DNA from: Paractinoplanes rishiriensis
Lineage (GTDB): Bacteria; Actinomycetota; Actinomycetes; Mycobacteriales; Micromonosporaceae
NCBI RefSeq assembly: GCF_016862375.1
Contig: NZ_BOMV01000123.1
Coordinates: 1-35,138 of the forward strand
Length of the DNA: 35,138 nucleotides
Reading direction: 5' to 3'
Made by a program: the position numbers and the translations under genes. Shown here one piece after another: positions 16,318 to 23,033 of the stretch. Each line of letters starts with the position of its first letter. The first letter of the stretch is position 1. The notes under the pieces were generated by a model. It did no database searches, was not told the DNA's origin, and saw only the letters and a list, made by a program, of their open reading frames with translations.

Positions 16318-17436
16318 GTGCGCCCGGCCGGCCGGTTCGACGTCGCGGTCGTGGGCGCGGGCCCGGCCGGGTCCGCGGCCGCGATCGCCGCATGCCGGGC
16401 CGGCGCCCGGGTGCTGTTGCTCGACCGGGCGGACTTCCCGCGGGACAAGCCGTGCGGTGACGGCATCGCGGCCGAGGCGATCGGGGTGCTGGAATCGCTC
16501 GGCGTCACCGGCGTCACCGACGGCTATCCGCCGGTCGGCCGGCTCCGGCTGGTCGGCCCGGGCGGCTCGGTGGTCGCCCGGCCACTCCCCCGCCCGGCAT
16601 ACACCGTGCCGCGGCGGATCTTCGACGAACGGCTCGTGCGGGCGGCCGTCGCGGCCGGAGCCGACCTGCGCCGGCACACGGTGCGAACGGTCCACGACGA
16701 CGGCGCCGGGCCGGTGACCATCGACGGCCGGTTCGAGGCGGCGGTCCTGATCGGGGCGGACGGCGCCGGCTCGGTCGTACGGCGCACCCTGGGCCACCCC
16801 GGCAACCCGCCCGGGCACCTGGCCGTGGCGATCCGCGGCTACGCGCCGTCCGCGAACCGCACCGAGCAGATCATCATCACCACCGAGCGGCGCTGGCCGG
16901 CGTACGCCTGGGAGTTCCCGATCGGCGACGGCACCGCCAACATCGGCTACGGCGAGGTGCTGACCGGCGAGCGGCTCTCCCGGGCGTACCTCCTGGACCG
17001 GCTCAGGGCCCTCCTGCCCGGGGGCGAGCCGACCAGCGTGCGCGGGCACCACCTGCCGTTGTCCACCCGGCGCCCGCCGCCGGCCCGGGGGCGCACGCTG
17101 CTCGCCGGCGACGCGCTCTCGCTGATCAACCCGTTCACCGGCGAGGGCATCTTCTACGCCGTGCTCTCCGGTGCACTCGCCGGCACCGCGGCCGCCGGTG
17201 GGCCACAGCGGGTCGCCGAACGCTACCGCGACGCCCTGCACCGGCGGCTCGGCCGGCACCTGCGGCACTCGGGTCTCGCCGCCTGGCTGGCCCGCCGCCC
17301 GGCGGTGGTGGAGGCCGGGGTGAGCGCGGCCGCCCGGGACGCCAAGGTGTTCGACCGGATGGTGCAACTCGGCCTCGGCGACGGGGTGCTCGACCTCCGC
17401 ACGCTCGCACACATCACCGCCGGAATCAGACGATGA
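16318..17436 (+). CDS. geranylgeranyl reductase family FAD-dependent enzyme
   Basis: A 372-aa flavoprotein. VAVVGAGPAGSAAAIAACRA is the dinucleotide motif and LLLDRADFPRDKPCGDGI the family's conserved CGDG segment. LIGADGAGSVVRRTL is the DG motif, YAWEFPIGDGTANIGYGEV the substrate-pocket strand pair, and LLAGDALSLINPFTGEGIFY the GD motif with the characteristic PFTGEGI. Members reduce geranylgeranyl groups of lipids, quinones or chlorophyll, or act on terpenoid or polyketide substrates. The sequence does not decide which. GTG 16318 starts right at the Rossmann fold and has no ribosome binding site; see the preceding 36-aa peptide. No prenyltransferase or carotenoid genes are adjacent. Confidence 0.87.
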   Translation: MRPAGRFDVAVVGAGPAGSAAAIAACRAGARVLLLDRADFPRDKPCGDGIAAEAIGVLESLGVTGVTDGYPPVGRLRLVGPGGSVVARPLPRPAYTVPRRIFDERLVRAAVAAGADLRRHTVRTVHDDGAGPVTIDGRFEAAVLIGADGAGSVVRRTLGHPGNPPGHLAVAIRGYAPSANRTEQIIITTERRWPAYAWEFPIGDGTANIGYGEVLTGERLSRAYLLDRLRALLPGGEPTSVRGHHLPLSTRRPPPARGRTLLAGDALSLINPFTGEGIFYAVLSGALAGTAAAGGPQRVAERYRDALHRRLGRHLRHSGLAAWLARRPAVVEAGVSAAARDAKVFDRMVQLGLGDGVLDLRTLAHITAGIRR

Positions 17437-17483
17437 CGTGGAGGACTAGGGTCGGGAGAGACCCGCCGACGACGAGGACCGCG

Positions 17484-17868
17484 ATGACCCGGAACGACGA
17501 CGACGTCGCTCTCGACGCGGCGCTGGACCGCTGGTACTCGCGCTGGACATCGGATCCACCGCCACGCGCGGCGGCGTGCACGGCGCGTCCGGGCGCCGGG
17601 TCCACGGCCTGCAGCACAAGGTGCCGCACGCCTTCACGGTCGCGCCGGACGGCACCTCGGTGATCGATCCCGACCAGGTGACCGCCGAGGTCGACCAGGT
17701 ACTCGACGCGGTCACCGGGGACCGCCCGGTCACGGCTGACCGGCAACCCGCTCGCCGGGACCTCCACGGTGGCCTGGACCGGCCTCAGGGCCGTGTGGTT
17801 CCCGGTGATCACCGGCGGCTTCGCCAGCAACATCGGCTCCGGGGCGATCGACGCCACGCGTGGCCGGG
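17484..17868 (+). pseudogene. FGGY carbohydrate kinase relic with internal deletion
   Basis: From 17537 the frame reads LALDIGSTATRGGVHGASGR, then VPHAFTVAPDGTSVIDPDQV and VTAEVDQVLDAVTG. This is the N-terminal phosphate-binding region of a gluconate/xylulose-type kinase. From about 17737, in another frame, it continues with LAGTSTVAWTGLRAVWFPVI and GGFASNIGSGAIDATR, which corresponds to the second domain of such kinases. Roughly half the protein between these is missing, and the C-terminus is lost at about 17865 where the NTPase relic begins. An ATG at 17484 with GACGAGGACC upstream could have been the original start region. Confidence 0.65.
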
Positions 17869-18690
17869 CAGACCGACGTTTTCGCCCTGGCCGAGAAGGT
17901 TCGGGACCTGTGGGTCGCTGCCCGTACGGCGCTGCGCCCGCAGCGCCGCCACGCCCGGGCAGACCGGTCCAGGGATGCGATCCACTCGAATTGGAGGTCC
18001 ACCGCGTCATCACGTTGCCCGGCCAGCATGCGGTTCTGCCCGAGCTGCCGCCGTACCTGCCCCGGGCTCACGACGCCCGGCTCGACGAACTCGCCGTGGG
18101 AGTGGCGGCCGGGACGAGCCGGATGGTCACCCTGGTCGGCGGCTCCTCGACGGGCAAGACCCGTGCCTGTTGGGAGCTTGTCCAGCGGCTCGAGGCCCGG
18201 CAATCGGGCCGGTGGCGGGTGTGGCACGCACGATCCGACCCGTCCCGAGGCGGCTGCGGCCGAGATCGAGCAGGTGGGACCGGACACCGTCGTGTGGCTC
18301 AACGAGGCTCAGCTCTACCTGTCGCCGACCGATGCGAGGCTCGGCGAACGGATTGCGGCCGGCTGCGTACCCTGCTGCATCATCCGGACCGGCGACCGGT
18401 GCTGATCCTCGCCACTCTGTGGCCCGAGTATTGGAACACCTGACCGTCCGGCCCGGTTCAGCGAGCACGCCGGAAACCACCACGAGGCACTCGCGGCCGC
18501 TCGGAAGGCAGCCCACCACCGCGATACCGCTGCGCTCCGGGACCTCGCCCAGCTACGCCACCGGGCCGGCGACCACGACGGTGCCGGCGCCCTGCAAGCC
18601 CTAGCCTGGCTGCACTGCCGGGCCGGAGACAGCAGAATTCGCCGATACGGCCTGACCGACGACGGCCACCCGGCCACCTCGCTCGACTGA
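17860..18690 (+). pseudogene. P-loop NTPase with C-terminal TPR/Sel1-like repeats, frameshifted relic
   Basis: Several frames together encode a P-loop protein. GTG 17860 opens AGQTDVFALAEKVRDLW. After a frame change come DPLELEVHRVITLPG, a run around RAHDARLDELAVGVAAGTSR, and the Walker A VTLVGGSSTGKTRACWEL (about 18125-18180). Another shift gives DPTRPEAAAAEIEQVGPDTV and VWLNEAQLYL (Walker B-like), then LLHHPDRRPVLILATLWPEY. The C-terminus (18470-18690) resumes with HEALAAARKAAHH, LRDLAQLRHRAGDHDGAG and IRRYGLTDDGHPATSLD. Such proteins (P-loop plus repeats of ‘LAxLRxRAGD’) are common orphan NTPases in Streptomyces and Actinoplanes. At least three frameshifts and a missing central repeat region make it non-functional unless the sequence is wrong. 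Confidence 0.65.
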
Positions 18691-18725
18691 GGAACGAGCG
18701 GACGCGTTACTGCACATGCACAAAG

Positions 18726-19241
18726 TCACCGAGCCTCGGCCGGCTGGCCGTCCTGGGGACAGAGGATCGCGGTTTTGCAGGCGGCCGCCGTACGGGCGAC
18801 ATCGGGACCGATGATGTATTGCTCCCAGAGGGCCGGTCCGGCCGGCCGGTGATGACCGGTGAGCCATTCCACGAGCCGGTCATAGGTGGACTGAATTGAC
18901 TCGTGCGGTCCGATGTGCACGGCCCGGACGGCGATTCCGGCAGGCAGCACGGCGTGCGTGAGAGCGAGGCCGACAGGAGGTCTGGACACCGGATAGCCGA
19001 CCGTGACCTGGAGCGCTCCATCACTACGTGGCCGCAGCTCGGACATCGGTGGTCCGCTCGGGCGCACTCCCGCGTCACGGAGCGTGGCCGCCACGACGGG
19101 CAGCGCCTGGCGCGTCCAATCCCGCACCTCGGTGACGGGCACACTGGCCCGCAGCCCTGCGACATAGGTTCGTTCGACCACGATCACCTCGGCGTCCGAG
19201 GTGACGGGCACGGGGGCCGGTACAGCTCTGGTCTGGTCCAT
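18726..19241 (-). CDS. GyrI-like small-molecule-binding domain protein
   Basis: A 171-aa single-domain protein of the GyrI/AraC-effector-binding (SHV fold) type. It shows the two-fold repeat, with a first half (RTYVAGLRASVPVTEVRDW, GPPMSELRPRSDGALQVTVG) and a second half (AVLPAGIAVRAVHIGPHESI, TYDRLVEWLTGHH, ALWEQYI). The final Tyr/Ile-rich strand is followed by a divergent tail with two Cys. Stand-alone members bind or hydrolyse small hydrophobic compounds. The start is decided by the ribosome binding site: GGAGG abuts ATG 19247 with no spacer but sits six bases before ATG 19241, so 19241 is chosen. It diverges from the 169-aa gene at 19506, and the DosR-type box at 19401 lies 160 bp upstream. 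Confidence 0.75.
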   Translation of the reverse strand: MDQTRAVPAPVPVTSDAEVIVVERTYVAGLRASVPVTEVRDWTRQALPVVAATLRDAGVRPSGPPMSELRPRSDGALQVTVGYPVSRPPVGLALTHAVLPAGIAVRAVHIGPHESIQSTYDRLVEWLTGHHRPAGPALWEQYIIGPDVARTAAACKTAILCPQDGQPAEAR

Positions 19242-19400
19242 GGCCATCCTCCGATGCACGGCGCAATCCTTCGCTGACAATGCACCGCGAAACGCGTCCA
19301 CCGGCAGGACCGAAGGTCCCGAGAGGGTCGGCCGAGCCGCTGACCATGCTGGCAACAGGAAGTGCTCTTGACGCTATTTGGATATGGCAGCGCCCCGGCA

Positions 19401-19415
19401 GGGACCTAAGTCCCT
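19401..19415 (+). promoter_or_regulatory. DosR/DevR-type box GGGACCTAAGTCCCT
   Basis: GGGAC-CTAA-GTCCC is a perfect inverted repeat and fits the known mycobacterial DosR core GGGACTTNNGTCCC. It lies 90 bp upstream of ATG 19506 and 160 bp upstream of the divergent GyrI-like gene. It is the most symmetrical of seven such elements in the window. Confidence 0.75.
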
Positions 19416-19505
19416 GTGTGGCCGTTCAGTTCCGTGGACACGATGAAGTCAGTCGGGCAGGTGCGTCACCACGCAATCCGATCTCCTCGGAAGGGAGGAT
19501 CTCCC

Positions 19506-20015
19506 ATGACCAGCCGCTTTGATCCGAACATCCCATCCACCGGACCTACAGCGCCGTCCATTGAGGGTGCCTTCAAAGGCATCGGCGCCATTGTCGAGGA
19601 GCCCCGCATCGGCGAAGGCAACTTGATCGTGAACGGCAAGGAGCCGTTCCAGATCAAGGTGCAGTGGCACATCTTCGGAAACCTCACGCCGCTGTGGCTG
19701 ACCGCACTCGCTTCCCGAACGAAAAACTGGGTCGTCACGGCCTACGCAGAATCGGAAGGGCCTGGCCCCAAGGTCATCATCGGCAAGACGTACGAGCCCG
19801 TCGGTGCTCCGCCGTTCACGCATGACAAGGAATACGCGGCGACGATCACCGTTCCGGCCGGGACACTGCCCGAGGAGAACCTGGGCGATCCCGAGCGGTC
19901 CGGCGTCTACAAAATCATCGTCACGGCGTTCCTGAACGCGGATCTCGGCAAGCCCGGATACGACATGATGGGCTACGTCGAAGGCCCGATCATCAAGGTT
20001 GAAGATCCCGAGTAG
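19506..20015 (+). CDS. conserved-looking protein of unknown function, candidate hypoxia-regulon member
   Basis: A 169-aa soluble protein without signal peptide or TM segment. The composition is balanced and the predicted fold mostly beta, with strands around GEGNLIVNGKEPFQIKVQWHIF, TKNWVVTAYAESEG, YAATITVPAGTLP, GVYKIIVTAFLN and MGYVEGPIIKVED. This looks like an immunoglobulin-like or jelly-roll domain. I do not recognise the family. The N-terminal 15 residues are Pro/Ser/Thr-rich and probably flexible. ATG 19506 follows AAGGGAGGA at ideal spacing. GC content is visibly lower than in its neighbours. A perfect DosR-type palindrome sits 90 bp upstream and a strong hairpin terminator 15 bp downstream, so it is a monocistronic, individually regulated gene. 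Confidence 0.85.
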   Translation: MTSRFDPNIPSTGPTAPSIEGAFKGIGAIVEEPRIGEGNLIVNGKEPFQIKVQWHIFGNLTPLWLTALASRTKNWVVTAYAESEGPGPKVIIGKTYEPVGAPPFTHDKEYAATITVPAGTLPEENLGDPERSGVYKIIVTAFLNADLGKPGYDMMGYVEGPIIKVEDPE

Positions 20016-20030
20016 GAACTAATTGTTCAA

Positions 20031-20072
20031 CGTCGGCCCGTCCGACTTGCCCGACTGTCGGACGGGCCGACG
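20031..20072 (+). terminator. strong hairpin terminator after the 169-aa gene
   Basis: CGTCGGCCCGTCCGA (20031-20045) pairs perfectly with TCGGACGGGCCGACG (20058-20072) around a 12-base loop, starting 15 bp after the stop codon. There is no long T run, as is usual in actinomycetes. It also faces the 3' end of the convergent gene at 20082 and may work for both. Confidence 0.8.
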
Positions 20073-20081
20073 TCGTTCAAA

Positions 20082-20327
20082 TCACGCGATTGTTACGTCA
20101 CCGAACGCCGGACCGCCGTGGGAGCCGATGTGCCGGGCCGAGAAATCACCCCGGACGACGGCTGTCAGACCGGGGACGGACTTTCCCAGCACGACCTTCC
20201 TGCCACATGCCGAATCGGTACACACGAAAAGCATCTCGTCCGGTGTTTCGGCTTCACAAACCATTTCGTGAACTGCGGGTTCCGGATCAACTGGATCACG
20301 TGGCGGCCTGCCGCCACCCGATTTCAT
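20082..20327 (-). CDS. small Cys-containing protein (81 aa) of unknown function
   Basis: The core reads EMLFVCTDSACGRKVVLGKS followed by VVRGDFSARHIGSHGG. A C-x4-C knuckle sits next to a basic strand, then a ‘GD-x-x-ARHxGSxGG’ motif. I recall similar small proteins from actinobacteria with no assigned function; a single-knuckle zinc or nucleic-acid-binding role is only a possibility. The N-terminal 25 residues are Pro-rich. ATG 20327 overlaps the stop of the upstream gene in an ATGA arrangement, with GGAGG four bases before it, so the two are translationally coupled. Confidence 0.75.
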   Translation of the reverse strand: MKSGGGRPPRDPVDPEPAVHEMVCEAETPDEMLFVCTDSACGRKVVLGKSVPGLTAVVRGDFSARHIGSHGGPAFGDVTIA

Positions 20328-20506
20328 CGCTCCTCCACATCGGCTGCGGGCCGCTGTTGAACCGATTCCACAGGCCCCGGACCGTTTCGCACAGCCAAGG
20401 AGAGAAGGACGTCGAGGTACCGGTTCACTCCGTCCTGACGCCGCCGATCGCCGGCTGCCCGGTCGCGGGCTTCACGCTCGATCCTGACCCTCTCGCGCTC
20501 GTCCAT
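20324..20506 (-). CDS. small highly charged protein (60 aa), coupled to the downstream Cys protein
   Basis: ATG 20506 follows GGGGAGG with six-base spacing. The product is dominated by Arg, Glu and Asp in its first 25 residues (MDERERVRIEREARDRAAGD), then has a short amphipathic segment VNRYLDVLLSLAVRN and ends with a Pro/Gln/Glu tail. It is probably alpha-helical. No family is recognised. Its stop overlaps the start of the next gene by ATGA, which argues that both are real and made together. Confidence 0.65.
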   Translation of the reverse strand: MDERERVRIEREARDRAAGDRRRQDGVNRYLDVLLSLAVRNGPGPVESVQQRPAADVEER

Positions 20507-20693
20507 GTCGTCGCCTCCCCAACCCGGCCTGCTCGGTCGGCGGGAACTCGAACCGGGCCCGGCCGCCGGCCAAGGCCTACCGGGAATGAACCGGGCGCCG
20601 GCAGCCCAGCCGGCGCTCCTGCGCCCATGGCACCATGCCCGCCCCGGCGCGAGCCAGGGCCGGATAGCCCGGCCGGACCGCCGATGGTCCCAG

Positions 20694-20708
20694 GGGCCGG
20701 TCGGCCCT
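20694..20708 (+). promoter_or_regulatory. DosR-type box variant GGGCCGGTCGGCCCT
   Basis: It differs from the GGGAC-N4-GNCCC-T pattern at one core position (A to C). It lies 65 bp upstream of ATG 20774, the same distance as for the other boxes, and would control the membrane protein and possibly the GltD-like/nifJ genes downstream. GC-rich background makes chance occurrence more likely than for the other boxes. Confidence 0.4.
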
Positions 20709-20773
20709 GTCGATGACCGCCGTTCCGGCGTAAGTGTGAAAGTCCGGTTCCTACTGCGGCAAGAGAATCGATC

Positions 20774-21394
20774 ATGGACGAGAAGACGTGGGCACGCGCC
20801 GGCGCGGCAAGCGGGTTCGCCATGGTGGCGCTGGCCGCCGCAGCGTCGGTATTCGAGCGGACGCCGGTAACCCCGGCCGATTACGCCGCCAACCGCACGG
20901 CTCTGCTCACCCAGAGCATGCTCTTCCTGGCCGGCGGGGCCGCCGGCCTGTGGTTCCTCGGCTCGCTTCGGATGCACCTCTCCCGAGCCGAAGGTGGCTT
21001 CGGCCGCGTCTCCGGGGTGGCCTTCGGTGCCGGCACAGCCTGGGTGGCACTGAATATGCTCGCCCAGGCGTTCCAGGTAGGAACGGCCCGCGATGCCGCC
21101 GAGGCGGTACCGGTCATGTCGATCAACACGATGAACGCGGTGTTCACCGTCGCCAACCTGCCGCTGGTCGTCATGCTCCTGGCCGTCGCCGTGGTTTCCC
21201 TTCGACATCGCGCCTTCCCGCCCTGGCTCGGCTGGCTTGCGGCCGTCTCGGCCGGAGCTCAAACGCTGCTCTGGATGGCCACCGTCGTCGAGAGCGGGCC
21301 GCTGGCCGCCAACGGCTGGCTAAGTCTCGCTCTCTATCCCTTCTTCGTGCTGTGGCTGCTGCCGGCCACCGCGATCATGGTGAGGCAGGCATGA
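20774..21394 (+). CDS. six-helix membrane protein of unknown function
   Basis: A 206-aa integral membrane protein, perhaps of the DUF4386 type. Hydrophobic segments lie at about 10-28, 46-64 (SMLFLAGGAAGLWFLGSL), 80-100, 115-140 (FTVANLPLVVMLLAVAVVSL), 145-165 (WLGWLAAVSAGAQTLLWMAT) and 178-203 (LSLALYPFFVLWLLPATAIM). It carries no catalytic motif. ATG 20774 is preceded by a GCAAGAGAATC region with only a weak ribosome binding site. Its stop overlaps an ATG (ATGA at 21391) that opens a truncated cyclic-nucleotide-domain fragment, followed closely by the GltD-like gene, so it is likely the first gene of that operon. Confidence 0.75.
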   Translation: MDEKTWARAGAASGFAMVALAAAASVFERTPVTPADYAANRTALLTQSMLFLAGGAAGLWFLGSLRMHLSRAEGGFGRVSGVAFGAGTAWVALNMLAQAFQVGTARDAAEAVPVMSINTMNAVFTVANLPLVVMLLAVAVVSLRHRAFPPWLGWLAAVSAGAQTLLWMATVVESGPLAANGWLSLALYPFFVLWLLPATAIMVRQA

Positions 21395-21435
21395 GTCCCG
21401 CCGACCATTTCTGGCTGCTCCAGAGCGGCATCTGA
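21391..21435 (+). pseudogene. 14-residue stump of a cyclic-nucleotide-binding-domain gene
   Basis: The frame from ATG 21391 reads PADHFWLLQSGI and then stops. The motif is nearly the same as PAEQFWLLHSGT in the cyclic-nucleotide-binding-domain gene at 33915-34367. Everything before and after that motif is missing, and the GltD-like gene begins right after it. This suggests a deletion that removed nearly all of such a gene from the operon. The stretch is short, so chance similarity is possible. Confidence 0.4.
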
Positions 21436-21596
21436 CGGCGACTACACCGGCCGATTGGCCCGGCGACTGGGGGCATTGGACCCTGCACCCCGGGCCCGGC
21501 CCGGACGTTGCATGAACTCGCCGCGGTGCGGAGAAGCTCCAGGCATGGCTGGCCCTGGCCCGGTCCGGCGAGCACGAGCGGGCCTGGCGCAGCCTG

Positions 21597-23033
21597 GTGG
21601 CCGCGAATCCGATGCCGGCCGTGCACGGCCGGGTGTGTTACCACCCCTGCGAAAGCTCGTGCAACCGGGCCGACCTGGACGGCGCCGTGTCGATCCACGG
21701 CGTTGAACGCTTCCTCGGCGATCTCGCGCTCGATCGCGGCTGGCAGTTCGATCCGCCGCCCGCGCCGAGTGGTCGGCGGGTCCTGGTGGTCGGCGCCGGC
21801 CCGAGCGGCCTGTCGGCCGCCTACCACCTGGCTCGTCTCGGGCACCAGGTGGTCATCCACGACGCGGAGGCGGAGCCCGGCGGCATGATGCGGTACGGCA
21901 TTCCGGCCTATCGGCTGCCGCGGGACGTACTGGCCGCCGAGATAGCCCGGATCGCGGCGCTGGGCGTGCACATCGTCACCGGTCACCCGGTGCGTGACCT
22001 GCGGACCGAGCGCCGCGAAGGCCGGTTCGACGCCGTTTTCGTGGCGGTCGGCGCGCACCTGTCCAAGCGGGTCGACATCCCGGCGCGCGAGGCGGGCCGG
22101 ATCGTTGACGCGGTCGGCCTGCTGCACCGCGTGGCCGCCGGCGAGCGGCCGGCGATCGGGCGCCGGGTGGCCGTCTACGGCGGCGGCAACACCGCGATGG
22201 ACGTGGCCCGCGTCGCCCGCCGGCTGGGCGCCGAGGAGGCCCTGATCGTGTACCGGCGGACCCGGGCGCAGATGCCCGCGCACGCCGACGAGGCGGACGA
22301 GGCGGAACGTGAGGGCGTGAAGATCAATTGGCTGCGTAGCATCCAGGCGTTCGACGGCCCCGAGCTGACCGTCGAGATCATGGCGCTGGACCAGGCCGGC
22401 CGGCCGGTCCCGACCGGCCGGTTCGAGAAGCTGGCCGCGGACACGGTGGTGCTGGCTCTCGGTCAGCGCGCCGACACCGCGTTCCTGCAGGACATACCCG
22501 GCATCGAGTTCACCGCCGACGGGACCGTGGTGGTTTCACCGGAGATGATGACGGGTTGTCCGGGCGTCTTCGCCGGCGGCGACATGGTGCCGGCCGAACG
22601 GACCGTCACCGTGAGCGTCGGGCATGGCCGCTCCGCCGCCCGGCACATCGACGCCTACCTGCGAGGCCAATCCGCGTCCGAGCCGGGCGCTCCCCCGGTC
22701 GCCGGGTACGGCGACCTGCACCCGTGGTATTTCGGCGATGCCGGACGGCGCATCCAGCGCGAACGCGAACCCGCCGTGCGCACCGCCGACTTCGCCGAGG
22801 TCGTGGACGGGCTCGATGCCGGAGCGGCGACCTACGAGGCGGCCCGGTGCCTGTCCTGCGGCACCTGCTTCGAGTGCGACGGTTGCTTCGGGGCCTGCCC
22901 CGAGGACGCGGTGATCAAGCTGGGGCCCGGCCGCCGCTACCGGTTCGGCTACGACCGGTGCACCGGCTGCGCCACCTGCTTCGACCAGTGCCCGGTACAC
23001 GCCATCTCGATGATTCCGGAGGTCAGACCATGA
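21597..23033 (+). CDS. GltD-like NAD(P)/FAD oxidoreductase with C-terminal 2[4Fe-4S] ferredoxin domain
   Basis: A 478-aa electron-transfer flavoprotein related to the small subunit of glutamate synthase and to NADPH:ferredoxin-linked partners. The N-terminus has the Cys-rich helix segment (VCYHPCESSCNRADLDG). An FAD motif VLVVGAGPSGLSAAYHLARL, an NAD(P) motif VAVYGGGNTAMDVARVARRL and VFAGGDM follow. The C-terminus (about 415-478) is ferredoxin-like, with CLSCGTCFECDGCFGACPED and CTGCATCFDQCPVHAIS. Its stop overlaps the nifJ start (ATGA), so it probably passes electrons between NAD(P)H and the ferredoxin or NifJ. The true N-terminus seems longer: upstream from about 21440 the frames read DWGHWTLHPGPG, TLHELAAVR and KLQAWLALARSGEHERAW, broken by an extra G near 21504 and a missing G near 21530. 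GTG 21597 is only the first usable start in the intact frame. Confidence 0.75.
   Translation: MAANPMPAVHGRVCYHPCESSCNRADLDGAVSIHGVERFLGDLALDRGWQFDPPPAPSGRRVLVVGAGPSGLSAAYHLARLGHQVVIHDAEAEPGGMMRYGIPAYRLPRDVLAAEIARIAALGVHIVTGHPVRDLRTERREGRFDAVFVAVGAHLSKRVDIPAREAGRIVDAVGLLHRVAAGERPAIGRRVAVYGGGNTAMDVARVARRLGAEEALIVYRRTRAQMPAHADEADEAEREGVKINWLRSIQAFDGPELTVEIMALDQAGRPVPTGRFEKLAADTVVLALGQRADTAFLQDIPGIEFTADGTVVVSPEMMTGCPGVFAGGDMVPAERTVTVSVGHGRSAARHIDAYLRGQSASEPGAPPVAGYGDLHPWYFGDAGRRIQREREPAVRTADFAEVVDGLDAGAATYEAARCLSCGTCFECDGCFGACPEDAVIKLGPGRRYRFGYDRCTGCATCFDQCPVHAISMIPEVRP

Noticed and set aside
20656..20670. Minus-strand GGGCTATCCGGCCCT as an eighth box for the small-protein pair
   Set aside because: Core mismatches in the left half and about 150 bp from the start at 20506, farther than any accepted box; GC-rich chance match is likely.
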